From CAZSVI01 sp964610205 (GTDB lineage Bacteria > Bacillota > Clostridia > DSM-8532), in the NCBI GenBank assembly GCA_964610205.1, contig CAZSVI010000002.1, forward strand, positions 1 through 64,000: 64,000 nt of DNA, read 5' to 3'. Each line of letters begins with the position of its first letter. The stretch's first letter is position 1. This document shows positions 1-8,492 of the stretch, piece after piece. The position numbers and the translations under genes are program-made. The notes under the pieces were generated by a model, which was not told the DNA's origin, searched no databases, and saw only the letters and a program-made list of their open reading frames with translations.

Positions 1-54
1 CGTGACTTTTCGAGCGGATATCCTAGTAGCACGACCGGTTAGTACGTACTCATT

Positions 55-1659
55 TTACTCTTCAACAGACCATGTGTAGAACATCGTCACCCCATTCTTC
101 GGTGTGTACCAGTCATAGGACAGGATTTCACCGCCTGCCTTGTACTGCGTGGGGCAGGATGTATACTGCCAGTCCAGAGGTTCGATACCACAGGGCACAT
201 CGGCTTGTGCAAAAGCAGCTCTTGCCCGTGTCAAATAATTTTTTGAGAGAAGTCCAGGTGTGATCGATGCAAATATCGCTGCACCGCTTTTGCACGCCAG
301 CTCCAAAAAACGCATATTCAATTCCGTAGATACCTTATCAGTAAAAGCAGGGCAGTCAGCATCGGTACGGAAAAAGCGATCGTTTTGATATAAACGGAAA
401 GCAAGGGTATTGATTCCGCATTTTCGTGTGATCTCCCAAACACGGCCGCTGGTATCGGAGCCACTGCGCTGGATTTGATGGATGCCCGCAGCAAGATGGT
501 TGTAAGTGTTGCAGCCTATGACACAGGCATCCCCGGCCGCATCCTGAATAACCCGGTACAGGTTTTTTAAAATCTGTGCATTAGTTTGTGAACGATCAGC
601 AAAATGCCATCCGTTTTCCGAAAGCCTGTGAGATAAAAAATCCTTCCCCATGAAGTCGGGGCAGGTAAAATCATACTTAATCAGCTGGTACCCGTTGCAT
701 ACCATAGCCGTAATCATCTTCCTGATATATTCCAGCGCATCATGATTGGTGATGTCAAGAAATCTGCCGTGTCCACAACCTGTATTTGCCGGATGAAAGC
801 ATTCCTCATGCAAGGTCTCGGCAGTTAGCATGGGACGCACCCATATACCGGGAATCGCACCCATTTGGGCAATGCGTTCAGCAAGGGTTCTCATATCGCC
901 CATCTTTTCAGAGGGTACAAATGGTCCACCGTTATACTCATTGGTTCTTTCTCGCTCCCAACCATCGTCGATAAGCATATACGGTTGCTGTCTGCAGTCG
1001 GCAGCAAGCTCGCAGCACAAAGACGTGTCCTGCAGCACGCTTTCACGTGAGATATTTCCGTAAGCATAATACCAATTATTCAGCCCGAAAATAGGGCGTG
1101 TGGGTAGATTGGGGTTTGGACACATCTTACTGCAGAAATGCTGACATGCCGTAAAAGCGCTTTCACCGTCTACTCCCTCGCGTTGGCATATTTCAGCACA
1201 AAGAAGCGGTTCCTTCAAAATAACACCATCACCGCCGTTGCGTACGTCTATCCAAAGAGAAAGACCCATCGTATCAACCTGCCAGAAGCAAAAGGCATTG
1301 CAACCTGTTCTGACACCGTAGCCATGGGTCCGCTTTCCGTCAAACCCAATAAAGTACCATGGCAGAGCCGCTTCGGGTCGCATAGGATTCCACGATAGAT
1401 CGCCGCACGACACACACCACGCATCCTGCAGTATATACTTCAAAAAGCTGAAGTCCTCACACCAGCGCAGCTTGATTCTTTGCAGCGGCGTCGGGGAAGG
1501 TTCTGCTGTAATTTGCATAATGTTCTCTTTTTGTGCAAAACTGACGTTACATCCGCCTGTCTGAAGCGCCTCGTTTGCCTTGACACCGGCACTGGGCATC
1601 CCTTCTGTCTGAAAAAAGACGCTGTCCGGGGAACGCAGAATAGAAACAAATCGATTCAT
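55..1659 (-). CDS. Clan GH-D (GH36/GH27-like) alpha-galactosidase-type glycoside hydrolase
   Basis: Predicted 534-residue cytoplasmic glycosidase with no signal peptide. The C-terminal two thirds reads as a GH-D TIM barrel: an IDDGW motif at residues 230-234, a KYD motif whose D330 fits the catalytic nucleophile, and an RSGSD motif whose D402 fits the acid/base. The family hydrolyses alpha-galactosides and related alpha-glycosides with retention; the substrate cannot be fixed from sequence. It is shorter than typical 700-residue GH36 enzymes because the large N-terminal beta domain is reduced. A GAGGAG ribosome site sits just upstream of the ATG. The following M55 gene is on the same strand 94 bp upstream. 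By eye the gene looks more G+C-rich than its neighbours, which would fit a separate origin, but this was not measured. Confidence 0.72.
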   Translation of the reverse strand: MNRFVSILRSPDSVFFQTEGMPSAGVKANEALQTGGCNVSFAQKENIMQITAEPSPTPLQRIKLRWCEDFSFLKYILQDAWCVSCGDLSWNPMRPEAALPWYFIGFDGKRTHGYGVRTGCNAFCFWQVDTMGLSLWIDVRNGGDGVILKEPLLCAEICQREGVDGESAFTACQHFCSKMCPNPNLPTRPIFGLNNWYYAYGNISRESVLQDTSLCCELAADCRQQPYMLIDDGWERERTNEYNGGPFVPSEKMGDMRTLAERIAQMGAIPGIWVRPMLTAETLHEECFHPANTGCGHGRFLDITNHDALEYIRKMITAMVCNGYQLIKYDFTCPDFMGKDFLSHRLSENGWHFADRSQTNAQILKNLYRVIQDAAGDACVIGCNTYNHLAAGIHQIQRSGSDTSGRVWEITRKCGINTLAFRLYQNDRFFRTDADCPAFTDKVSTELNMRFLELACKSGAAIFASITPGLLSKNYLTRARAAFAQADVPCGIEPLDWQYTSCPTQYKAGGEILSYDWYTPKNGVTMFYTWSVEE

Positions 1660-1753
1660 AATTCATTCTCCTCTATATCTGAAGTCGCTTCAACAATTCA
1701 CATTACTATCTGGCTCGTGGTGCACTCCTGGCAGATTTCATATGTAATATTAG

Positions 1754-2569
1754 TTAAAGAATCATTTCGGTCTTGTTCATTAACTCAATCAGGTTGTCAG
1801 GATGCTCTGCATACGCTTCATATGCTGGCTTGCCTCCGTTTGGACGGTACTTCACATCTTTTCTAAAAGGAGGTCTTACAGGAAATAAAGTAAAGCTTTC
1901 ACTGCTTGTTACAAACCTTGAGAGAGCATTATGCGCACCTTTTCTTATCAATTCCCTTGCTTTTTCGGGATGAAGGTGCAGCGCAGAAAGATTCTTGTTC
2001 ATATAGTCATTACAATCCAATTCATCCCCATTTCCAATGGTCAGTCCTTTTTTTACAGTGACTGTTTCAATACCCTGGATCAAAGCTTTTGCTTCCAATG
2101 TAAACGCTTCATCACCGGACGCAAAAATAGACTTTATACCCAGAAACGCCGCAAGCATGGCTATATGTCCGAATTCTCCTACAGATATTCCATTAATCTT
2201 ATAATCAAGTACATCAAACCATCCTGTATGCGCAATATGAGCATGCTCAGTTCCTGCTTTGGCATGTTGTCCTACCCATGCGATAGCATCATAGCTTTTG
2301 TCAAGCATAAAGGGGTAAGGCCCTACACTGCTCCTCAAATACATAGTGCGATTATCCAGCAATATATGGTTGATTCCACCAGCTCCATGTCCATCAACAA
2401 CCACTATTTCACTGGCTCCCGCGGAAAAAAATCCTTCGACAGCTGCATTCACTTCCATAGTCAGCAGCTTCTTACCTTCTTCGTAGTATCTGCCAGAAGG
2501 TATTACCCAATCATCATGGTTGATAACACCACATACACCTTCAAGATCCGTCATTAAAAATATTTTCAT
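1754..2569 (-). CDS. M55 family D-aminopeptidase (DppA-like)
   Basis: 271 residues, the usual length of DppA-type zinc D-aminopeptidases, which form decameric rings and release N-terminal D-amino acids such as D-Ala from short peptides. The metal and catalytic set is visible: D8 and E10 in the opening strand (TDLEG), H61 in the DGHG motif, H102 in GQHAKAG, H114, and E132 in GEFG. No signal peptide, so it is cytoplasmic. The start is supported by a GAGGAG ribosome site. It lies between the GH-D glycosidase and URO-D-like genes on one strand; recycling of peptidoglycan-derived or imported D-peptides is an inference. Confidence 0.88.
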   Translation of the reverse strand: MKIFLMTDLEGVCGVINHDDWVIPSGRYYEEGKKLLTMEVNAAVEGFFSAGASEIVVVDGHGAGGINHILLDNRTMYLRSSVGPYPFMLDKSYDAIAWVGQHAKAGTEHAHIAHTGWFDVLDYKINGISVGEFGHIAMLAAFLGIKSIFASGDEAFTLEAKALIQGIETVTVKKGLTIGNGDELDCNDYMNKNLSALHLHPEKARELIRKGAHNALSRFVTSSESFTLFPVRPPFRKDVKYRPNGGKPAYEAYAEHPDNLIELMNKTEMIL

Positions 2570-2713
2570 TACTTCATCTCCTCGTATAATGCCTTAAACT
2601 GGTATGTCTACAAAGTGTTGAGTGCAGATATCAATACACCTAAGGTTTATGAACCAAAAACTTCATTTGTGCTGCGATCTAGTGATACCATCTGCCAGCA
2701 TCATGAACTCAGA

Positions 2714-3820
2714 TCAATAATGTCCATATTCAAGGGCGCTTTCGATCATTTGCAGGTAGTTTTGCTCAGTTACCGCAGATAATGGGACATTGATCGGCGA
2801 AGCTGTCGGCATCAGTACAAAGCCTCCCCCTTCTTTGGCAGCTTCCATTGCTTTCTTAACCAGAAAATCGATTCTTTTCCTGTCTGCCATCTCCAGCTCC
2901 TTTAATTCAATATTCCCAAAAAGGCAGAACTTTTGTCCGTATATTTTTTTAACAACCGCCAGATCGATATCACCATCCGGAAGAGGTTCTATTGGATCCA
3001 GCCCTTGCGCGTCTGTTCCAGCGAACTGGTCAATCACTTTTCCGATTTTACCATGGCTGTGGATTCTGGGTATGCCGCCCGCATCCCTGATCGTCCTGCA
3101 AATTTTATTCAGATAGCGAGTTACAAACTCATAATAGTATTCAGGCGAAAGGTAGGGAGGCGTAGCGTATTCAGGTCCGCAAATTCTGAATATTATATTT
3201 CTTACATCATATTTCAATATTTCTTTCAAGCCGCACATCTGTCTTTCATGGATTGAATCCATAAGATACTTGATTTTTTCAGATTCAGTAATTGCATGGA
3301 CAAGGAATGTCCCCATTTCGAATAAATCCGCTGCAAGGCCAATGGGGTCATACACTGATATCATCATTACGCCCTTGTCACCCAGCTTCGCCTGTTCTTT
3401 AAAAAGCAAGTCCATATCAATTATAGGAGTTTTATAAGGCAGGGAAAGATACTTGTCGATATCATTAATATCTTCCAGTAGATGCTTCAGTGTCCAGGTG
3501 GTATGAATATCTTTATCTGTCCTGTATAAAGCTGTCAGATCGCCATTCTTCGAATGTAATATTTTCTTTGAATAAGTACTTGATCCTTCTTCCCAGTTTT
3601 CTGTCTCTTCTGACTCATCGGGATCCTGACCGACATATGCGTCAAACATATAAATACAATCGGTGTTTTCTCTGATTGCATTCATCAGCTTTCCATACGT
3701 AGGTTCTTTGTTTTCCCAGGCATTCTCATTCCATCCCACCAATTCATAAGTCGAAACAGGCACCCTGTCTATGGATTGATGATGTATGCTTCTTAACAGT
3801 CTTTCTCTGGATGATAGCAT
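2714..3820 (-). CDS. Uroporphyrinogen decarboxylase-fold protein, non-heme type
   Basis: 368 residues. The opening (SSRERLLRSIHHQSIDRVPV) and the late segment (HSHGKIG, then GLDPIEPLPDGDIDL and FGNIE) are typical of the URO-D/MtaA superfamily, whose members decarboxylate uroporphyrinogen or move methyl groups between corrinoid proteins and thiols. The N-terminal MRQAGRY-type signature of true HemE is absent, and no H-x-C zinc motif was found, so neither heme synthesis nor a classical methyltransferase is supported. The start has an AAGGAGG ribosome site 6-8 bases upstream. A sigma-A-like promoter lies at 4018-4046 with a long leader. It is followed downstream by the M55 gene and preceded by another URO-D-fold gene. 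Real substrate unknown. Confidence 0.8.
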   Translation of the reverse strand: MLSSRERLLRSIHHQSIDRVPVSTYELVGWNENAWENKEPTYGKLMNAIRENTDCIYMFDAYVGQDPDESEETENWEEGSSTYSKKILHSKNGDLTALYRTDKDIHTTWTLKHLLEDINDIDKYLSLPYKTPIIDMDLLFKEQAKLGDKGVMMISVYDPIGLAADLFEMGTFLVHAITESEKIKYLMDSIHERQMCGLKEILKYDVRNIIFRICGPEYATPPYLSPEYYYEFVTRYLNKICRTIRDAGGIPRIHSHGKIGKVIDQFAGTDAQGLDPIEPLPDGDIDLAVVKKIYGQKFCLFGNIELKELEMADRKRIDFLVKKAMEAAKEGGGFVLMPTASPINVPLSAVTEQNYLQMIESALEYGHY

Positions 3821-4017
3821 TCTGTTTCCTCCTTATTTTAAAACGGAATATGGCATACCGCTCCTAAGCAGCAAACCTACGTATTTATTTATAAGGTGTC
3901 CTTCGGTTCCTTTGCCAAATAAACAGGTACATTTGGCCATTTTCTCAGGAATATATCCATTAAAGATGGCACTCCATGAGTTTAGTTTGTTTTAGTGTTC
4001 AGTCACCAATCGCTTAG

Positions 4018-4046
4018 ATTCTATTACAATATTATTCCAATGTCAA
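4018..4046 (-). promoter_or_regulatory. Sigma-A-type promoter for the URO-D-fold gene at 2714-3820
   Basis: On the minus strand a perfect TTGACA (4041-4046) is followed after exactly 17 bases by TAGAAT (4018-4023). Transcription would start near 4011 and give a leader of about 190 bases before the start codon at 3820. The 305-bp gap 3821-4125 holds this promoter and A+T-rich sequence; I see no other gene or recognisable riboswitch in it. Confidence 0.65.
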
Positions 4047-4125
4047 TTAGTCTTTTATATGCTATTTTTTTTGCTATAATGTTAAGTGTTACTATTCAGA
4101 GGTATGTTTACGATTATGAAGGAGT

Positions 4126-5154
4126 TCACACTTTATACTTTTCAAAGGCTTTGTAAAATGCTTTTATACGGTCAAGCTTACCAAGCTTGCACGTGAATTC
4201 GCCGAACTGTGTACGGATAAAGGTCACACCGGCTTCTACAGTCTTATCGACCCAGGCTTGAATTTGCTCGTCACTCATTTCAGTGATATGGTAAGCATAA
4301 AGGAGCCAGTCAAACGGTATATCAGTGTTGGCTTTTACATTTTCAAGGGTAAGCAAATCAGAAACAGAGGGCTGGTAATGTGAAAGCTTAATATCCTTAA
4401 GATACTTAAGATGTGCAGGTGCAAGGTTTTCACAGTGTACCGAACGTATACCCGTTGTCACGCCATCAAAATACTTGTTCCAATAAGGTACAACGAATTC
4501 AGGCCACATGTCGGGTGAGATCAGGCTGGAGAAATCATCTGAAAGCCCATAGCCCTGCGGATTTACTGCAGGCAACCCATTTGCCTCGTTAGTGGAATGG
4601 TTGAATCTTACAATACTATCCGTCAAAAGTGTAAGAAATTGTTTTACTTTATCCGGTTCATCATAAACATCATATATAAAATCCTGACCACGTAGAAGAA
4701 TTGCAGAAGTAAGAGGACCTTGAGCACCCATTCCGGAAAAACCTACATTCTGTTCAGGGAACTGCTCTTTAAGATAATCGCAAAGCTCTGAGTAATGCTT
4801 GAATAGAGGCTTTTCACGGTAATTAATATCTTTTTGGGATTTTAGAAACTCAATTCCCTCATCAATACTGAAAACAGCCGGTTTTACATTTGGTTCGGAT
4901 TCTTCAGGATATGTAACAGGCGAACCCAGGCAAATCAGATGGCCATATGAAATAGGTGGCCCAGTTACAGTCCTTAGAGGCAGCATATCTCCAAAATAGT
5001 CACTGATCTTTTTACTTCCAACACGCCATGCCTGCGCACACTTCACCTTATCTTTATAAAATTCGCTCATTGTTATACCGCCTAGGTACACAATAGCATC
5101 GTGATATATCTCAACTGATGGACGTATTTCCAAACCATCGTATGCATACTTCAT
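4126..5154 (-). CDS. Uroporphyrinogen decarboxylase-fold protein with methyltransferase-like Cys/His pattern
   Basis: 342-residue second member of the URO-D/MtaA superfamily, distinct from the neighbour at 2714-3820. It carries an H240-C241 pair in a loop (SVHCENL) and a C322 81 residues later (GEFTC), roughly the spacing of the H-x-C...C zinc site of MtaA/MtbA corrinoid:thiol methyltransferases, though the first motif is HC rather than HxC. No corrinoid-binding partner is encoded in the window. The gene has its own promoter at 5205-5233 with an upstream regulatory box and a cre-like site near +1, so it appears to belong to the sugar regulon rather than to tetrapyrrole synthesis. Role unassigned; metal or thiol chemistry is inference. 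Confidence 0.72.
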   Translation of the reverse strand: MKYAYDGLEIRPSVEIYHDAIVYLGGITMSEFYKDKVKCAQAWRVGSKKISDYFGDMLPLRTVTGPPISYGHLICLGSPVTYPEESEPNVKPAVFSIDEGIEFLKSQKDINYREKPLFKHYSELCDYLKEQFPEQNVGFSGMGAQGPLTSAILLRGQDFIYDVYDEPDKVKQFLTLLTDSIVRFNHSTNEANGLPAVNPQGYGLSDDFSSLISPDMWPEFVVPYWNKYFDGVTTGIRSVHCENLAPAHLKYLKDIKLSHYQPSVSDLLTLENVKANTDIPFDWLLYAYHITEMSDEQIQAWVDKTVEAGVTFIRTQFGEFTCKLGKLDRIKAFYKAFEKYKV

Positions 5155-5185
5155 AATATTAACTCCTGATAAAATTATAAATCAA

Positions 5186-5199
5186 TTAACACGTTTTCA
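5186..5199 (-). promoter_or_regulatory. Candidate cre (CcpA) operator
   Basis: The minus strand reads TGAAAACGTGTTAA, close to the catabolite-responsive element consensus (TGNAARCGNWWWCA) with one deviation at the last CA. It lies just downstream of the -10 element at 5205-5210, over the predicted start of transcription, where CcpA binding normally represses. The site is near-palindromic. Confidence is limited because only one such site was found. Confidence 0.45.
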
Positions 5200-5204
5200 T
5201 TCCC

Positions 5205-5270
5205 ATTATAATATCCTTTGGTAAAAATAAGAATAGGTAAAAAGTTATGATAATATAGACTTTTTTATAT
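5205..5270 (-). promoter_or_regulatory. Activator-type promoter and upstream box for the URO-D-fold gene at 4126-5154
   Basis: Minus-strand -10 TATAAT (5205-5210), 17-base spacer, weak -35 TTCTTA (5228-5233). Immediately upstream, plus-strand 5234-5270 contains AATAGGTAAAAAG, TTATGATAATATAGAC and TTTTTTATA, a diverged copy of the box seen at 18010-18051 and 23299-23340. A good -10 with a poor -35 and an adjacent box is the layout of an AraC-type activated promoter. The 273-bp gap 5155-5427 also has to contain the promoter for the divergent lyase operon, which I could not place with certainty. Confidence 0.55.
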
Positions 5271-5427
5271 CGGGATGTTATGACTTTCAAAAAACTGTTC
5301 ATACAGCAAAATAGTACTAAGATACAACAATATAATACATGAAAAAAATACTAAGAAGATATAATATAAAGTTTAGCAAATAAACAGTTAAGATTTAATT
5401 AAAATTAATGTTACGCATAGATGCGAA

Positions 5428-8400
5428 ATGGCGGTTAATATGAATGAAAAAAATGAAAGCTTCAATATAAAAACCCGAAGAACCTTTTATACTGAAGAAA
5501 AGATAGCAGCTGCCCGTAAAAACATTGAAAAATATGACTGGGCAAAGCATATAAGGAATACTGCAGTGGAAGCTGCTGAGAGATACTTGTCATATGGCAA
5601 TGATTTTCTTTGGGATTCCGTAACATCACAAAAGCTGCCCAGAAGTCTTGGTGTTAATCAAATTAAGGGCTGCCCTGTTTGCGGCAACAGAATAGAAAAG
5701 TATGGTAATTATCCCTGGCTCGGAGACCCCTTTAACAACCGGTGGAGGCTGACATGCCCAAGCTGTGCTTCTATGTTCCCTTCAAATGATTTTGAAGCTT
5801 ATTATAAAAGCGGTCTGGATGAACATGGATTTTTCGACCCTGTACGCACAGACAAGAGTTTACTTAAAAATGAGTTGTATCCTGACAGGGATGCCGGCTG
5901 GGGAGTGGATGACGGGTATGGCTGGGTTGATCCCGGCAATAAGGACCCCGAGACGAGAAGGTATACTTTTGTTGCATACTATAACCATTTGTACCTGTGG
6001 TACGATGGTGTAAATTCATCAATCAGGGCGCCGCTCAAAGCTTTCAGGGATGCATACATTTATACGGGCAATCCCCGGTATGCTCAGGCAGGTATCATAC
6101 TGCTGGACCGTATCGCTGACGTCTATCCTGAAATGGATTCTTCCATATTCAAATGGGAGGATGGTTTCAGGAATAGCCACGGCTCGTCAGGTCAGGGCAA
6201 GATATTGGGCTGTATATGGGAAACAGGTTTGGTAAATGACTTTATAACGGCTTACGATGCATTTTTCCCCGGAATGGATCAGCCGGAAATAATCGGTTTT
6301 TTAAACAAAAAGACAGACCAATTTTGTGGACTAGACAGGAAAGAGTCTATCTATTATATCAGGAGAAACATTGAAGAAGGTATTCTCCGTGAAGTGTATC
6401 CGGCAGTCAGGACTTTTCAGATCAGAGGAAATGTAGGAATGCACCAGAGTTCGCTGGCGTTGGCTGCTGTTGTACTGGATGACCCGGTTGTATCAAGACA
6501 ATGGATCGAATATATTTTTAAGACACAGGAAATAAACCCATGGAGTGCAGGTAATCTCCTGACAACTCTTGTGAATAATGTAGACAGGGACGGACAGGGT
6601 GATGAAGCATCCCCTTCCTACAATAGCCTTTGGCTGGATAGTCTAAGGCTCGTAACCGATGCTTTGAATGGATATATTTCCGATAGTACTCTCGACTTGT
6701 ACAAGCACACCAAATTCAAAAAAATGTTTCATATGCAATATCCTCTGATTCTGCTGGACCGATATACACCTTCTATTGGAGATACTAAAAAAGCGGGGGA
6801 TCCTGGAATTGTTTGCGATTTGGATACACATGCCGCAGGTTTTGTTAATACCGGTGACCCTGTTCTTGCACAGTTGGTTTATTTTTTAAATGGAAACAGG
6901 CTGGAAGGAGCATGCAGAAATATTTTTTCCGATTGTGAAAAAGCTGAAGCTGAGATTGGAAAAGTAATTGATAAAAATGGCCCCTTCAAGCTGGGCAGCA
7001 CAAATATGACAGGATATGGGTACACAGCTCTACGGTCAGGAGAAAAGGATACAAAGATGGCGTTATGGATGTATTACGGACGGAATAACCGCCATGGACA
7101 CAAGGATACTCTCAACATTGGCATACATGCTTTTGGCCTTGACCTCATGCCTGATCATGGATACCCTTGTTTTGCCGATAATAATATGGAGAAACACAGG
7201 TGGACAGCCAATACCATTTCCCATAATACCGTAACGGTTGATCAAATGCCTCAAAGTACCCATATAGTAGGCATTCCGCATCATTACGACGGGACATCGG
7301 ACGTTAAACTGATCGATGTGGAAGCTCCGGAAGTTTATCCGCACCTGAACCTCTACAGAAGGACAGCGGTACTTGTACAGGTCGACGGGGAAAGGTCATA
7401 CACAGCTGACTTCTTCCGCATAGCGGGCGGAAAAGAACATGTTTTCAGCTTTCATGGAGCAGAAGGTGAAGTTACAGCAGATGGGTTGAATTTAACCGAT
7501 CAGGTTGAAGGTACGTATGCCGGAAAAGATATAGCATTTGCATCGCCATCTTATGACGAATCATCAGGCAGCGGATTTGATTATTTGTACAACGTAGCGC
7601 GTGATTCACATCCGGAAGGAGCTTTCAGCATGGATTGGGCAATCAGGGATACCTGGCATGTATTGCCGGAGCCTCAAAATATACACCTGCGTCTGACAAT
7701 GCTGACGCCTGCTGATGAGATAGCTGTTGCTGATGGAAATCCCCCTCAAAATAAACCGGGTAATCCGGAAAAGTTTAAATACATGCTTGCGAAAAGAAAG
7801 GGAAATAGTCTTGAAAGTCAGTTTGCTTCGATTTTGGAACCATATAAGGAGAACAGGATTATACAATCTGTTTCCCGGGCAGAGGTAAAAGTAGGATATG
7901 AAATTATCGATAACTACAGCACCTATGCTGTCAAAATTGTTTTGGAAAATGGAAGGACGGATTATATCATCAATTCCTTAAATTCAAATAGTGAATATAC
8001 TGTAGATAATCTAATCCGTTTTAAAGGCTTTATCGGGGTATGTTCACTTATAGGAGACAAACCCGTTTATGCTTATACATGTGACGGCACTTTGTTGGCA
8101 TTAAACGGATGCCCCTTTGTTTGCAGTGATGCAGGCTGCATTACCGGCACTGTCGTTTCATTCACGAGGGAACTGAGTATTGTTAACGAGATAACTGTCT
8201 GTATAGAGCCTGTTTATGAGATACACTCCCTGAAGGGAAAGTATATTTACATTAAAAATGATGGTGTAAGAAATGCAGTATATGAAATTAAAAGCATAAA
8301 AAGGCAGGCTGAAAATTTATTTACGCTGGATATCGGCGATATTACACTTGTCAGAAGCTGGGCTGATGATTTTGACTACTCGAAAGGATATATTTACGAT

Positions 8401-8472
8401 ATTGAAGAGGGTTCAGATATTCAAATCCCATTATCTTTTGAGTGGAGATGTGAAGATAGGGATTTCAAATAA
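5428..8472 (+). CDS. Heparinase II/III-type polysaccharide lyase with N-terminal zinc ribbon
   Basis: 1014 residues, much longer than the 600-770 residues of most family members. Residues 82-113 hold two CxxC pairs (C82, C85, C110, C113), a probable structural zinc ribbon. An alpha/alpha toroid follows, then the conserved YYGRNNRHGHKD segment (residues 549-560) that starts the heparinase II/III beta-sandwich and supplies catalytic His. Such enzymes cleave uronic-acid-containing glycans by beta-elimination. No signal peptide or membrane segment is visible, so an intracellular oligosaccharide lyase is likely. An ATG at 5440, preceded by GGCGG, is an alternative start removing four residues. It begins a plus-strand set with the propeller hydrolase (21-bp gap) and the Asp-box protein. 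Exact substrate unknown. Confidence 0.8.
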   Translation: MAVNMNEKNESFNIKTRRTFYTEEKIAAARKNIEKYDWAKHIRNTAVEAAERYLSYGNDFLWDSVTSQKLPRSLGVNQIKGCPVCGNRIEKYGNYPWLGDPFNNRWRLTCPSCASMFPSNDFEAYYKSGLDEHGFFDPVRTDKSLLKNELYPDRDAGWGVDDGYGWVDPGNKDPETRRYTFVAYYNHLYLWYDGVNSSIRAPLKAFRDAYIYTGNPRYAQAGIILLDRIADVYPEMDSSIFKWEDGFRNSHGSSGQGKILGCIWETGLVNDFITAYDAFFPGMDQPEIIGFLNKKTDQFCGLDRKESIYYIRRNIEEGILREVYPAVRTFQIRGNVGMHQSSLALAAVVLDDPVVSRQWIEYIFKTQEINPWSAGNLLTTLVNNVDRDGQGDEASPSYNSLWLDSLRLVTDALNGYISDSTLDLYKHTKFKKMFHMQYPLILLDRYTPSIGDTKKAGDPGIVCDLDTHAAGFVNTGDPVLAQLVYFLNGNRLEGACRNIFSDCEKAEAEIGKVIDKNGPFKLGSTNMTGYGYTALRSGEKDTKMALWMYYGRNNRHGHKDTLNIGIHAFGLDLMPDHGYPCFADNNMEKHRWTANTISHNTVTVDQMPQSTHIVGIPHHYDGTSDVKLIDVEAPEVYPHLNLYRRTAVLVQVDGERSYTADFFRIAGGKEHVFSFHGAEGEVTADGLNLTDQVEGTYAGKDIAFASPSYDESSGSGFDYLYNVARDSHPEGAFSMDWAIRDTWHVLPEPQNIHLRLTMLTPADEIAVADGNPPQNKPGNPEKFKYMLAKRKGNSLESQFASILEPYKENRIIQSVSRAEVKVGYEIIDNYSTYAVKIVLENGRTDYIINSLNSNSEYTVDNLIRFKGFIGVCSLIGDKPVYAYTCDGTLLALNGCPFVCSDAGCITGTVVSFTRELSIVNEITVCIEPVYEIHSLKGKYIYIKNDGVRNAVYEIKSIKRQAENLFTLDIGDITLVRSWADDFDYSKGYIYDIEEGSDIQIPLSFEWRCEDRDFK

Positions 8473-8492
8473 TGAAAAGGATGTGAGGCGCT

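Noticed and set aside
1..54. Sequence beyond the end of the first gene
   Set aside because: Only 54 bases; CGACCGGTTAGTACG-type pieces show no gene, hairpin or repeat that can be supported.
1931..2557. 208-codon plus-strand open frame
   Set aside because: It lies wholly within the M55 aminopeptidase gene on the other strand, has no ribosome site and reads as low-complexity antisense.
4133..4143. TTTATACTTTT resembling the regulon box
   Set aside because: It lies at the coding end of the URO-D-fold gene (KYKV stop) and has no promoter nearby; a chance match.
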